DNA of 64,000 nt, from contig VWND01000078.1 in assembly GCA_009599575.1 (NCBI GenBank), positions 434,001 to 498,000 of the forward strand, given 5' to 3'. The position numbers and the translations under genes are program-made. This document shows, one piece after another, positions 23,748 through 35,168 of this stretch. Under the pieces are notes generated by a model. It saw only the letters and a list, made by a program, of their open reading frames with translations. It searched no databases and was not told the origin of the DNA. Every line of letters starts with the position of its first letter. The stretch's first letter is position 1. This DNA comes from Blumeriella jaapii. Lineage: Eukaryota; Ascomycota; Leotiomycetes; Helotiales; Drepanopezizaceae.

Positions 23748-24325
23748 GGAGCTCGACCCGAATGGGGAAGTAGCGCAGGTACGCTAGAGGTACGGTAGAT
23801 AATGTATAATGCTAATACAAAGTCTCGATATACTGTCCGGAATAAGAGTGTCATTTCGGTTGCAGCCTTTACTTCGTAACTCATCCATCAGTCTCAGAGA
23901 GTCTTAAGAGAAAGAACAGGGGTCTAACGCTTTTAAATGCGAGACAACTCGCACATGGGCAGGTCAAACAAAGATGTGGAGTCCAGCTTTCCCCAATTCT
24001 TAGACAATACATCTAGTTTAAATAAGCCCATCGGTTTGCCCAGTATTCAAATCGAATCATCTGGCGTGCTGGTTTGTTGTTGTTGAGACACTTTCGAGTG
24101 TTTTGGTTCTCGCCTAATCGTGTGTAAGCTGTGATTGGATGAGACCTCGCGGCACCGTCGGTCCGTTAGTCTTAGACTTCCTCTAAATACGGCAAGTCTG
24201 GCTAAAATCCTCGGAAGGCTGAGAGGGGTAAAACAAACAAGAGATTTATTGCATCATGGCAGCACTTCTCTCTTCTACGCGTGCGTTCCTCGATTATCCT
24301 CGATTGACAAAACAACAAACAAGTC
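23748..24325. other. Intergenic region before the MAPR gene
   Basis: 578 bp between two same-strand genes. It contains the 3' flank of the upstream gene and the promoter of the MAPR gene. No motif, repeat or RNA gene could be supported. Confidence 0.5.
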
Positions 24326-25291
24326 ATGGCGGAAGTACGCAAGCGAAACGTCGGTAGCAAGACAACGACCTCGAAGTCCCAGCCCGCCAGAGCTCCAGCT
24401 GATGCTTCAAGCAACGGCTCGCTGCTCTACCTGCTCGTCCCGGCTCTAGCTGGATTTGCTGCGTTCGCTGGATATCAGTACCTTCTCCCGAGCGTAACGT
24501 CCCCGGTCCCCTCGTCGGCTGAGGCCCCATCCGTCGCTTCGACGCTGGCATCCAGAGCAGCTTCATCTGTGTCCTCCGCCGCCTCTCAAGCTCCGCCAGT
24601 TTCCACCAAGGGGAAGCTCCGGCTCACGGACGCCGAGCTTCTCGCCTTCACGGGCGAGGATCCCGAGAAGCCCATCTACGTCGCGCTCAATGGCACCATC
24701 TTTGACGTCTCGTCCGGCCGCGGCTTCTACGGCCCGGGTGGCCACTACGGGCATTTCGCGGGCAGGGACGCCACGCGCGCCTGGGTCACGGAGTGTTTCG
24801 ACAAGGAGTACTTGACCTGGGACATGAAAGGCGTGGAGAAGATGTTCCTCCCGGTGTGGATGGACGAGCGGATGGAGGAAGCCGCCGCTGGTCGCTCGGA
24901 CGACAAGGCCATGAACGCGTTGGGGGACCAGGCCAAAGCCATGATCGACAAGTTTGGGAAGGTGAGCAAGAAGGAGAAGAGCAGGAGGCGGGAAGAAGAT
25001 GCCGAGGAGGCCAAGAAGGGCATTGAGCAGGCGATGGGCCACTGGATGAACTTTTTCAAGGGCAATCCGAAGTACAGGGAGGTTGGTGTTGTGGTCGGAC
25101 GCGAGGACCTTCCGGAGGATCGGGAGGATGTTGGGCTGTGCGAGGAGGCCCTGAAGAAGAGGCCTATAAAAGGAGGCAAGCTCGAGGGATTGATGAAGCA
25201 AAATGCGAATCTTGCTGGTCAGGGGAAAGCTGGAAAGAAGGCTGATCCTGGGCCGAAGATCAAGGGAGGAAAGCCTGAATGGGTGAAATAG
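24326..25291 (+). CDS. MAPR-type cytochrome b5-like heme/steroid-binding membrane protein
   Basis: Intronless, 321 aa. A basic N-terminus is followed by one membrane segment (LLYLLVPALAGFAAFAGYQY, residues about 33-52), an Ala/Ser-rich linker and a cytochrome b5-like domain of the MAPR class (about 100-175). Its hallmarks are KLRLTDAELLAFTG, PIYVALNGTIFDVSSGRGFY and GPGGHYGHFAGRDATRA. The Tyr residues of this region bind heme in Dap1/PGRMC-type proteins. The C-terminal third is Lys/Glu-rich and ends GGKPEWVK. MAPR proteins sit in the ER or related membranes and assist P450s of sterol synthesis. This protein is longer than Dap1, so a cytochrome b5-domain relative of unknown partner is equally likely. 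Confidence 0.88.
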   Translation: MAEVRKRNVGSKTTTSKSQPARAPADASSNGSLLYLLVPALAGFAAFAGYQYLLPSVTSPVPSSAEAPSVASTLASRAASSVSSAASQAPPVSTKGKLRLTDAELLAFTGEDPEKPIYVALNGTIFDVSSGRGFYGPGGHYGHFAGRDATRAWVTECFDKEYLTWDMKGVEKMFLPVWMDERMEEAAAGRSDDKAMNALGDQAKAMIDKFGKVSKKEKSRRREEDAEEAKKGIEQAMGHWMNFFKGNPKYREVGVVVGREDLPEDREDVGLCEEALKKRPIKGGKLEGLMKQNANLAGQGKAGKKADPGPKIKGGKPEWVK

Positions 25292-26861
25292 AAGGTTTTT
25301 GTGATGCATCCCTATATCTTCTGAAATGGCGTAGCATCCGGGTATCTAAAATTACTAGTTCTATTTGGTTCACCTGCCTCTCGGTGGTCCATGATTCTTG
25401 GCCCCTCCTTTACTTCTCACAAGTACCATCGAATAGATTCGATGACACTTCACAACACACCACAAGTTCTATCGAGTCTTACGAGTTCTCCATTATGGAA
25501 TAAGAATCGGGACACCAGAAACGTGGAATTGCTTAATGGTCTTCAAGTGATGACCAAGGTCTTGGCGAGGCGTGACTCAGAGAATTTAATATCCTCGCCG
25601 TGATCTCGAGTACAACTGAATCGAGTCCTATGTTAATAATCTTAAGCTTACGATGAAACCACCTCATCCCGCTTCTCAAAGGCCCTTGCCTCAATACTGT
25701 CAAGTGATAGTGGAGCCGCAAATTAAATGAAGTCAAGAAAATTCGCGGTTGCCGCCTACCAAACCGAACCACCAACAAAACAGTTGTTCTCCCCACGCTA
25801 CATGATGTCTAGCTAGGTATTAAGGTCTCCGGTGAGCATATTTTCGCAGGTGGTAGATTTTATCTGTGCTCTTTGTTGCCTCACGGCAAGATGTCTGAGA
25901 CGATGCAGGACCTGGCTGAGAGACCTGCAAGAGACAACACAGCGAAGCGAATCCTTCTCGTCAAGACCCGGGGGTCGATATCTTCAAAGGTTTGTTTGTG
26001 TTTGCTTTCTTTGTAGGTTTTAGATAGATTGAGACCTGAGGGTTCGAGTAAGATTCGAGGACATGGGGTTTGGGATTAGCATCGCAAGTTTATGATGCGG
26101 GTTTTGTTTTGTTGCGTGAGGATGTGAAACGCTACTTTTGCTCGTTGCCCTTGCGTGGAAACTACAGTCAATTCCGCTGTTCTTCTGTGCGATACTAGAT
26201 CTTGAGAATATTCAAAGCTTTAAGAATACTGGCTGTTGATATTGAGCTAAAGATTCTCGCTTCAGAAACTTGTAGCGCCGACCTTAGAGGCTCAGTTTTG
26301 GACATCTAACCTGATTTGGGTCTAAGCCCTGACTTTTAGGGATCTCCTGGAGGGTTTACCTATAGTTGGAGTTGGTGAGCCCGCATACTTCTGCAAGGTT
26401 AGAAAGTGAGTGCATCCGATGCTTTACCATGAGGGTTGTGATGTTTCGGCGTCTCAGTACTTGAACCTCTTTGAATGGGTTACGGATCCTTTCGGTCTAT
26501 GTAGCCTTCTCTCATAGAGTGCGAATGCAATTGGTTTCACAATGAATCTCGCAAGATCTTAGTCAAGAATCATGCGAAGGTACAATAACGAGTGCGCCTC
26601 AAGAACAAAGCTTACAATCCTCTTGGGGTCACTTCAAAGCCTCTTTCTTTCTAGACAAGAATCGAACAAACGAACATTGAAATCGCACAATCTAATCGTA
26701 CTCGATGATTTCAATACGTCCAAACATTTCAAGACACCCTCCTCCTCTCACGCAATATATAGATATCGAACGACCACCCACCTTGCCTCGCCGAACATCC
26801 AAACAACCCAATCCGAGCTACAATACCAGCCCACTCGAACTCAAGCCAAACCCAAGAAAAC
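25292..26861. other. Intergenic region
   Basis: About 1.6 kb between same-strand genes. Only short unsupported open frames. A TATA-like sequence (CAATATATAGATATC) at about 26753-26768 and CCAAAC-rich leader sequence precede the gene starting at 26862. Nothing else recognised. Confidence 0.45.
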
Positions 26862-27419
26862 ATGGGAACACAAGGATACCATTTAAGTTACGACGAGTGG
26901 CTAACGGAACAGCAAAACTCGCACGCCGCCAACTTCTGCGAGTCGAATTCCAACCCCGAGTCAGAAGAACTGGACTACCCCAGCGACCCCGAAGACAGTC
27001 CAAGCTACGCACAAAGCGGTCCGTACTCGACCCCCAAACACCCCTACTCGTGGCACACGAGCTACGCACCGAATCCGAACCAGAAGACATCGTCCCGCGG
27101 TGCAAAGAGCGGACCGAAGGGGTCGCAATCCAGCAAAGGGGCAGCAGCCACCAAGAAGCAGAAGCCGCAAGACGAAAAGACGAGGAAGGAAGCCGAGGCG
27201 GCCAGTCTGGAGCGATATCTGAACGCGCAATTCAAGCGCGCCGGCCTGAAACGGACGGCGGCGGCTGGGAGGGCGAGAAGGGCGTCGGAGGAGAGCGTGA
27301 GTGAGTATGGAGGGGACGAGTGCTATTTTGATCCCGCCAAGGGCGAGATGCGCTTTCGGTGCGATGATCCTCGGAAACGGCCACGCTGGATGAGCCAGGA
27401 TGAGGATGAGGAGTACTGA
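26862..27419 (+). CDS. Small charged hypothetical protein
   Basis: 185 aa, single exon, start context GAAAACATGG. The N-terminal half is acidic and Ser/Pro/Tyr-rich (EELDYPSDPEDSPSY, KHPYSWHTSY). The middle is a Lys/Gly-rich stretch with many small residues, then a basic helix (LERYLNAQFKRAGLKR). The end is FDPAKGEMRFRC, DDPRKRPRW and an acidic tail. No known domain. The pattern resembles small fungal nuclear or RNA-associated proteins, but this is only an impression. The downstream flank is very A- and G-rich. Confidence 0.62.
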   Translation: MGTQGYHLSYDEWLTEQQNSHAANFCESNSNPESEELDYPSDPEDSPSYAQSGPYSTPKHPYSWHTSYAPNPNQKTSSRGAKSGPKGSQSSKGAAATKKQKPQDEKTRKEAEAASLERYLNAQFKRAGLKRTAAAGRARRASEESVSEYGGDECYFDPAKGEMRFRCDDPRKRPRWMSQDEDEEY

Positions 27420-28436
27420 CGGAGGACACGTCTGCGCTCGTCGACGTCTCTCGCGGGACGCTTCGTATCTCTCCGCGTGCTGGTCTGGATGTAAGATTAC
27501 TAGAGAAGATGGACGAGAAGTGAGCTTTCCTAGCTAGTTGGTTGTACGAGTTTAAAGCGAAGAAAAGAAAGATCGGCTCTTTTTCCAGTCGCAAGTAGAC
27601 TCCTGTTCTCAATCTCCCCCAATACTCTCCAGAAAAGCGAAAAGAAATGAAGTGAACAAAAGGCGAAAAAAAAAGGTGCAAAAAAAGGCGAGAAAGAGGG
27701 CGGAAAAAAAGACGAAAAGAAAGGCGTAAAAAAAAAGATCAAAAAAGGCGTAAAAAAATCTATAAAAAAGTCGAAAAAAAAGAACCATTACCAAAGGTAA
27801 AAATGGCAACAAACTCCCGCCGAAGCGGGAGAAGAAAAGCCTTTGATATGGGTTTTCGTTTTTATCCGTGTTGTCGTGCCCCAAATTCCCGTTTTTTATC
27901 CATCACACCAGTTTGACCTGACAGATTGCAACCACTATGCCATCTGCGCCTTCTGGATGGAATGTGATGTGGTGTTGGGGTACATAAGTGTGCTACATTT
28001 TGTGTGTCCTCGGCTAGGCCCCCACAGATCACCACTTGTCACGATTGCACGTATCCTTCCCAGCTCGGTCCTTCCGAGATGTCTTGTTCGTTATTGGATG
28101 TTTGAATTCTAGGAGCTTTAAGCCAGGATGCTGGTCTCGTATGCCATCTTGCTCCGAACACATGAGCTGCGCATGCAAGCGAAGGTCTAAGGTCATCATG
28201 TGGGAATACCCAAATCACGAGTATTTCTCATGGGGCTCTCCCACTTCCGCAAGCCGTCCTCTATCTAGCCTGCTACCGTCGAAGCTGGACAACTGCTCCG
28301 ATAGATGACAGGACAGTGCTTCGCTCTCGTTTCCCGTATCTCCCAAACGAAGACACTGATCTACGTCCTTCCCCCACCTCCCGACCCAATATGCAAACAC
28401 ATCGAACCGATGAACACCAGCATCGAGACTTTCGAC
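27420..28436. other. Intergenic region with purine-rich tract
   Basis: About 1 kb between two convergent genes. From 27655 to 27785 the plus strand is nearly pure A and G with spaced GGCG blocks and runs of 5-9 A (AAAAAAAGGCGAGAAAGAGG type). The rest shows no gene. Confidence 0.6.
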
Positions 28437-30909
28437 CTAGAAAGCCTTGTCCTCGACAACCCCCGCCGACTTCTCACCCACAACAGGCGGCGTCTCGCTT
28501 CCGGCACCCTTACCCTCGACATACGTCGCCTCAGAGCGGTGGAATTTCGACGGGTGTTGCTGGCCGCTGATATCGAGCCAGATAGACCGGGAAGTGAACC
28601 ACAGCTCCTTGCGGCCTTCCCAGACAGGAAACAGGCCCACGCACATCAAGGAACCGATGAGCCAGATGATGCCAACAACGACCCAGCCCGAGAAGAAGCC
28701 CTCGCTGAACACGTAGCCTGTGCCGTACATGGGCATCGGCCACAAGACGAGAAGCGCCAGCGTGAGCACGACGGTCATCGTCTTGGCGATCTTGGACGCC
28801 CGGAGGAGTTTGGTCTGTTCGATGGCCATCTCGGCCGCTGGGGTGGTCATCTCGCCGGGTACAAGCTCGAGGTCGATGTGTGCTTCCTCCGCCAGATCGT
28901 GGTCGTCGCCCTTGCGGATGGCAGCCATCGAGGCCCAGTCGTACCTGTCGAGTCCGAAGATGCAAGTAAACATCGGAGTGAAGATCAGGGGGGAGAGTAA
29001 GGCCGTTACGTTCCCAGCGAGCATAGGGTCATTAGAGCCGGTACTAGTTCCCCTGTCAATGTGGGCTCTTCCGTAGGATTCTTTAAGCCAAACCGTGGTT
29101 TCAGGAAGTTTGCGAACTTGAGGAAGAGTACTACGTACCAATCGACATCGAGCTTTCCGCATGTCTTGGAGGCCGTCACGAGCCATGCGATGAGCGCACA
29201 TGCCAGGCCACAAGGAGGAGTGAGCGTGGCAGCCCATTTGTTGTGTCCGGCCCACATGAGTGTCAGAGTTGCTGGAATCACCGCCGATGAGATGATAACC
29301 CCCATCATCACATAAAGGTAGCCCATTGAGATGCCAGCGTAGTGCACTGCTACCTATCAGATAATATGTCGCGAGAGAGCAAGGGGCAACCTACAGCCGA
29401 CCGAGAACGATGCCATGAACAGGCCAAACACAACGACCATAGCGTGGGACGTATAGATCAATCGCTTTCCGCTAGCACCGGGGTTGAAGTAGGTCTGGTA
29501 AATGTCATAGGTGAAGATGGACGACACGGCAATCAGCTCGGCTGAAGACGCCGATGTGACGGCCATGAAAACAATCAAGAGGGTGCAGACTGCTCCGCCT
29601 TTGCCGAGCAAGGCAACGGCGGCGTAGGGTAGCACAAGACCAGCAGAGACATCGGCATCGTCCATACGATTTGGATATGTTGGGAAAGCCGGATTTCCTT
29701 CGAGAGCAAGACCAGCGAGACCCATCGTAGTGGCACAGAGCCATGGGATAGCGAACCAAGATATCCCACCCATGATGTAACCCGGTAAAGCATGGACAGG
29801 AGATGCGGCAATGGCTTTGTTGTAGTACCCGTTGTCGAGGAAAACCGTTCCAAAATTACCCACAATGTTGATCACGAAGAAAATCGCCCCTTCTTTGGAC
29901 CGCATGGTGAGATAACTGCCCCCGGCATTGCCTGCAACTGGGTGATTGGCAGCAGCTTCGACGAGTAGGTCAAAGACGGCCTTCGGAGATCCGAGAACGT
30001 CGCTCGTGGCATAGGTGGTAAACGCAAAAATCAAGATGATGATCAGAAGAATAAAAGTATGAACCCTACGTGAACTCGTTAGAACCACTTCCGACCGAGC
30101 GTTGGGAATACAGACCAGTCAGTTAGAAAGGTGGCCTTGATTCCTCCAAACATGGTGTAAAGGACAACACCAAGCGGCAGCAGAAAGCAAGCCGCGGCCG
30201 TAGGCATACCAGTCAGTGAAGAGACAACCGCGGAACCTCCAGTCAGCAGCATAGCAGTAACTAAGATGTTGGTCATCAAACCAAATACAATAAAGACGCA
30301 GTGGGCTGGTGTGCCATATCTGGCCTTGATGACTTCGAGGAAAGTCTACAACGTATCAGCTCCAGCACTTTTCGAGGACCATCATGGACGCTTACATGAG
30401 CATTAGGTGCTCTTCTTTTCAATTCAATGGCAATAGTTGCAAAGAGCAGAATCTGGACGGTAGCCCCACTCGCATACCAAAATGGCCCCGACACACCATA
30501 TCGGTATGCAATGCCAGAGGATTGAAGCAAGGTAGCTGCCCACGTCCACGAAGATACCACCGCAGATGCGACCAGTCCAGACTTCACGGTTCTTCCCGCC
30601 GTGCTGAACATCTCGGAGGTTTGGAGCTCATGGTTGTACCTCTTCAAGATCCAGGTGACAAGGATCTTGCAGTGGTTAGCGATTGAACCCAACTTTGGTC
30701 GAAAGTTTGAAAAAAGCTTGAGTGAAAGCTTACCACTTCGTCACCGTTAGCCTGGGACGTGGCACCAAAGACAATTTCATCGGAATCCACTGCAAGAAAT
30801 TGATCGAAACATGCGAGAACTGGTACATACTGCCAAATGCAAATACCGCTCCAAGACCAAGGACGATCCCATATCCCCAGCCCACATTCAGTGGGGGTGC
30901 AATAGGCAT
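28437..30909 (-). CDS. dur3: Urea/polyamine permease, Dur3-type sodium:solute symporter
   Basis: Model on the minus strand: exons 30909-30831, 30789-30734, 30665-30396, 30345-30116, 30065-29395, 29346-29139 and 29052-28437, 709 aa. All junctions are GT-AG and phase-compatible. Recognisable Dur3 blocks in order: [141 protein letters not shown] and SNDPMLAGN. The C-terminus carries extra membrane segments and ends VVEDKAF. Dur3 proteins import urea, and in yeast polyamines, with H+ across the plasma membrane and are usually under nitrogen control. The weak point is exon 2, 56 nt encoding an acidic segment in the middle of the first membrane helix; see findings. Confidence 0.9.
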
Positions 30910-32601
30910 GTTGGTAAATGTAGCGGGTCTTCTGTGTAGTCGAGTTCCTCGCAAATTCCAGAGATGCGTTGAGCCGAGTTTGTGAGACTGTAAGACAATG
31001 ATAGTAGTATTACAGGCTGTTATATATACCTCACGCTGGTATAGAACAGGCGGGAGAGATATATGAAGTCTTCTCGCAAGACACAATTGATGGAGTGAGA
31101 AGCAGAAAAAAAGGGTTCTTCGTCCGCTGTAAAGATAAGGAACAGCTGAAGCACCGAGCTTGAGTGACAGTATCAATGAACTGATGCATCTGCATCCCTG
31201 CTCCACGATTCATCTGGCAGGGAGCTATGACCTTGGAAAGGATAGCTTGGTGCGCCGTAACTACGATCTGCATTTACGGGCAGTTTCCGCGGAGTTTCAT
31301 TGGCCGAATGGACGTTGATAAGAACCCCTACCACATGTCACTGTTGTCGAGATAAGAAAGGGTGGAGGTGTGTTTTCATGACTTTTGAAGAAGGGCTGGG
31401 CTAGGCTGTCCGGTGCTCGAGTGAGATGAAGAAGGCTTCAGAGGCTACAGCAAACGGGATGAGCTGCTTGGCTCATCGTGAGCATCGAGGTGAAAGTGCA
31501 ACACCTGCCAAGGGCCAAGAAAAAGACCTTTGCGGCAATACGACATCGCGTCCTCACAACGTCGCATTGCAAATGGAGGTAAAGAGTTTCTTCGGTAGAA
31601 GAGAACTGGCCCGTGGTTCGGCATAGGTCGAGAGTGCAAGGTTTGTGAGACTCGCAGTTCTATCCGAGACAAGACTATGTTGTGAACATTGACCAACAAG
31701 GACAGAGAGAAAAGAGACTCATTCCGTGTACGGAAATACCACTTTGAGGCTTGTTACTCCCAAGCAAAAAGACTGGCGGTTTGGGAGGAGCGGAAAAAGC
31801 AGACCTGGTCTTACGCCGATTCAGGTCTATTTAAGGGCAAGGAGCCAGCTACATACTAGCTGGCCTTCTCGACAGCCCCATTACACGCATTGCCATGACA
31901 AAGTGTACTTTTCGCATGATATCGCTTCCGCTGCTTGAGATGACATGACATAAAAAGAATGCTATTGCATCGGTGGTCTTCTACTGCTGCGGAAGCAGGA
32001 CAAGAATTTGGTGTTGAGAGCTGGGCTGATATTGTCAATATCACAGATGGGTTGAGATACACCCGAATATTCGGTTTCCAAAGAGGTTTGTGATGCATCC
32101 CACGATGATAGTTTCCTATCAGCTGTTGACTGAGGGTTGAATGCATGCTTCGTATCTTAGTTCCCGCCCTCTCTCGATCCAACCCACTATCACGTGATGC
32201 TTTCATCCAGCCGGGTTCACCAGGTATCATGTCGCGGCGAAATCTGGACTCATGAAATCCCTTTTGAGAGCACCGTTGGGAATGCAAAACGTTACAGGCC
32301 TGTGCAAATAAACATGGCGTTTACCTCAGTCTTCCGGTTGCCTCTCCTTGCTTCGCTTCCCATCCCCGCACTTGTCACGTGCCTCATACCAATCATCACG
32401 GATCTCGGTAAAGTACAGAAGGAATCGACCCGAGTCAACACTACCTGTTTACATGCAAATCACACCCACGAAAGATTCGACTCCGTGACAACAGCTATCG
32501 CGAATGTAAATCTTCTCGAACACATTCCATCGCGTCTCGTGCGAATTCCAATCGCTCTTGATCCACGTGCGTACTTGGCCCGACCACGATCTCACGGCAC
32601 A
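30910..32601. other. Divergent intergenic region between urea permease and CinA-like gene
   Basis: About 1.7 kb. Both promoters lie here. The palindrome ATCACGTGAT at 32189-32198 is an E-box-type site about 400 bp upstream of the CinA-like start. Other open frames (30730-31206 minus, 31426-31626 plus) are unsupported. No repeat found. Confidence 0.5.
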
Positions 32602-33532
32602 ATGGCGACCGAATTCCCACCACCGAAGGTGAAGGCGATCGTGGAAGAGGTCACGACGTTGCTGAAGGAGAGGAAGGAGACGGTCAGCGTTGCGGAGACT
32701 GTAGGTGTTGTTCCTCCTGAAGACTTGTGGGCGGGATGAGAGTGTGGGAGGGATTTGAAATGCAGACACTGGACTGTTGTCGTCTGCAAGATGGGCCAGG
32801 CCATGGAATCCGACGCCGTACCAATGCTGACACGTTCCCAAGGCGGCCGGGGGCATCATATCTGCATCTATACTCAGTACGCCCGGGGCTAGCGGCATCT
32901 ACAAAGGAGGCCTGACGGTGAACGCCCCGTCCCCAGGACCGAACTGTTCCTGACCATCTCTTGAGCTGTACACTTTAGATTCACGTGTAGCCTTTGGTAC
33001 GTTCCCCCTCCGCGGCCATCTCACTCCCTCCCTCGTGCCGCGGGCTGACCCTGAACAGCCGGCTGGACCGACGCCGAGCTGAAGACGTACCAAGGACCCA
33101 CGACCGACGTCGTGGCCGGGCTGGCTTCCAACGTGCGAGCTAAGTTGGGAAGCACGTACACCGTTGCCGAGAGCGGGACTGCAGGCCCTACCGGGGGCAC
33201 CACGCCGAATCGAACACCGTGAGTAGACGTCTCGCATCTGCTGCTTCACCTCACCTCGGTGTTTCTCTGGTGACAGGCACGAGTCGGAGCACGGATTGAC
33301 GACGGGCATTGCTAGGGGCTACGTCGCACTCGCCGTTGCAACCGCGAGTGGAGTTTACGAGCGTGAGCTCTCGACAGGGCTGGGCGCTGATCGCCAGGGT
33401 AACATGGTGCAGTTTGCAGTTGAGGCACTGCAGCTGCTGAGAGATGTGATCCAGGGGGATGTCCAGCCAGCTGTAGCGTGCCGCATCACTCGATCGCCTC
33501 GCAGAAGCAGCGTAGATGGAGGGAAGCTCTGA
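32602..33532 (+). CDS. CinA C-terminal domain protein (NMN deamidase-like)
   Basis: Model: exons 32602-32700, 32843-32917, 32966-32996, 33059-33218 and 33316-33532, 193 aa. Family blocks in order: VKAIVEEVTTLLKERKETVS, VAET joined to AAGGIISASILSTPGAS, IYKGGLTLYTLDSRVAFAGW, YTVAESGTAGPTGGTTPNRT, GYVALAV and GADRQGNMVQFAVEAL. Bacterial CinA C-terminal domains (PncC) hydrolyse nicotinamide mononucleotide to nicotinate mononucleotide in NAD recycling. Fungal stand-alone versions are known, but their role is less clear. Length fits the stand-alone domain. Exon 3 is only 31 nt. The last exon has two in-phase acceptors (33277 or 33316); the second gives the family-like NRTPGYVALAV. A retroelement 3' end begins within about 25 bp of the stop. 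Confidence 0.87.
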
Positions 33533-33554
33533 AGATGTCTCGCTGGCAGATCAC

Positions 33555-33743
33555 CGAGCTTTGCGCTCATACTTTCACTGACGGACCATCGCAAGAGGCG
33601 CCGAAGGGCGTAGCTGACAGCAGCAGTGGCTGTCACATCACGAATTGCTTTCGGCTTCGTACTTTGTCTTTAATTCCTTAGCTTAGCACGTCTCCGTACC
33701 CCCTGGGAGGTCCTAGGAAGGCACTCCGCTAGACGTAAATCAA

Positions 33744-33799
<56 letters not shown>
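33555..33799 (+). mobile_element. Retroelement 3' end, family B copy 1, with (TAC)n tail
   Basis: From about 33555 this stretch matches 51686-51926. Shared blocks are ACGGACCATCGCAA, GGCGAAGGGCGTA, a possible C-terminal coding remnant (GPSQEAPKGVADSSS here, GPSQRAAKGVIDSSS in the other copy), CTTAGCTTAGCACGTCTCCG, TACCCCCTGGGAGGTCCTAG, CTCCGCTAGACGTAAATC and a (TAC)n tail of about 57 bp. This copy lacks about 19 bp present in the other copy between AGGAAGG and CTCCGC. The structure is that of a 5'-truncated non-LTR retroelement or SINE. Its 5' edge abuts the CinA-like gene. Confidence 0.75.
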
Positions 33800-33800
<1 letters not shown>

Positions 33801-35168
33801 AGTACTACCACTACAACCTAGCACCCTCATAACATCAGAGTCTTCACAACTCTCTACACACCTCCCACTCCCACTCCCAAGCCGAGCCGAGCCGAGCCGA
33901 GCCGCAGCTTCCTTCCTTCCTTCATACATATCCAAGCCCGCAAACCCCAGCCAGCTTCCCCCCCCCCCCACCCCCCTCCCTAGCCTCTGCTCCATCCGCG
34001 TGTCTCGCGACGTCCCATCCCAGTGGTGGAAGCTTAGGTCTTTCCGGCCTCGAGTCCTCGCGCCCTTTTACGCCCGAGCCCGAGCTTGACTTGCTTGCAG
34101 CTCCTGGATCGGGACAGTAGGGCGTTGGATAACCGGGAAGGACAGGATGGGCATGGGATTTCGCGGGGGGAGAACGCGGTCCCTTCTGTGGCCTTCCGGG
34201 CTGTGCTTGTCATTTTGTTGATCGCTTTCCTCGCTCGCTCGCTCGATCGCTTGCTTGCTCTTGACGGTTCACGTCTCGCCGAGGCAGAGAAGGGAGGGAG
34301 AGGGAAGGGAGGAGGGAGAAGGGAGGAGGGAGAAGGGAGGAGGGAGAGGGAGGGAGAAGGGAGAAGGGAGAAGGGAGAAGGGAGAAAGGGAGAAGGGAGA
34401 AGAGAGAAGAGAGAAGGAGAGAAGGGAGAAGGGAAAAGAGAAAAGGGAGAAGGGAGAAGAGGAGAAGGGAGAAGAGAGAAGGAGAGAGAGAGAAGGGAGA
34501 GAGGAGAAGAGAGAAGAGAGAAGGGAGAAGAGAGAAGGGAGAGAGAAAGGGTGGGTCGGATGGATGATGGATGCTTGATTCGGTTCGGTCGATCGAGATC
34601 ACTGTCAGAAAACAGAATTGAAAAAGGGTGCCATAAAGGGTGATTGTCTTGGGCGTTTTAAACAAACACAATTGATGAACAACCTACACAGAGATAGAAT
34701 TCATACGATGGCTGACACGATGTCTTGTTATACCTGCTGTTGATCTTACACTAGCCTAGCCTCTTTTATCTCACAAGGAGAAACGTCTTTGGAAGCGGAT
34801 TCGCATCTGCTCTGCTCTCACTTCTGCAGCAAAACAACTTCCCTACGAGCAATGTGCTTCTACGCGCCATTCTCACTCCTCGTCGTCATGCTTCCCCGAC
34901 CCGACATATCCTTGTGTTCCTTGACCGCACCTCCCATCCCTCCCGGTCCTTGCGCAACGTTGCTCGCGTTTCCTGCTTCCGGCTCAGCCGCGTATCTATT
35001 GCACACACGTATTAGCCTAGCCCCTTTCGCTCCATCACCCTTCCGACCTCTCCTACCTCTTCCCCTCTCCCTCCTACCTCTTCCCGTCGCCCCGCTCCCT
35101 ATCCACTACCCATCCCGTCTCATTCCCGCACGCCAACCCACAAAGAAACACGACGAAACCAAAAACAC
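33800..35168. other. Intergenic region with simple repeats
   Basis: About 1.4 kb. Contains a short GAGCC array (33883-33903), homopolymer C (33960-33969), the purine minisatellite (34278-34552) and a CT-rich stretch (35020-35110) just beyond the DUF2237 stop. No gene supported. Confidence 0.5.
34278..34552 (+). repeat. Purine minisatellite GGGAGAA
   Basis: Almost uninterrupted A/G sequence built on GGGAGAA with GGAGA, GAGAGAA and GGAGGGAGAA variants over about 275 bp. All three plus-strand frames are open through it, giving Arg/Glu/Gly-rich artefact frames. The strand asymmetry could allow triplex or slipped structures. Confidence 0.9.

Noticed and set aside
34086..34671. Arg/Glu/Gly-rich and Leu/Ser/Pro-rich frames
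   Set aside because: Products of the GGGAGAA minisatellite read in all frames.
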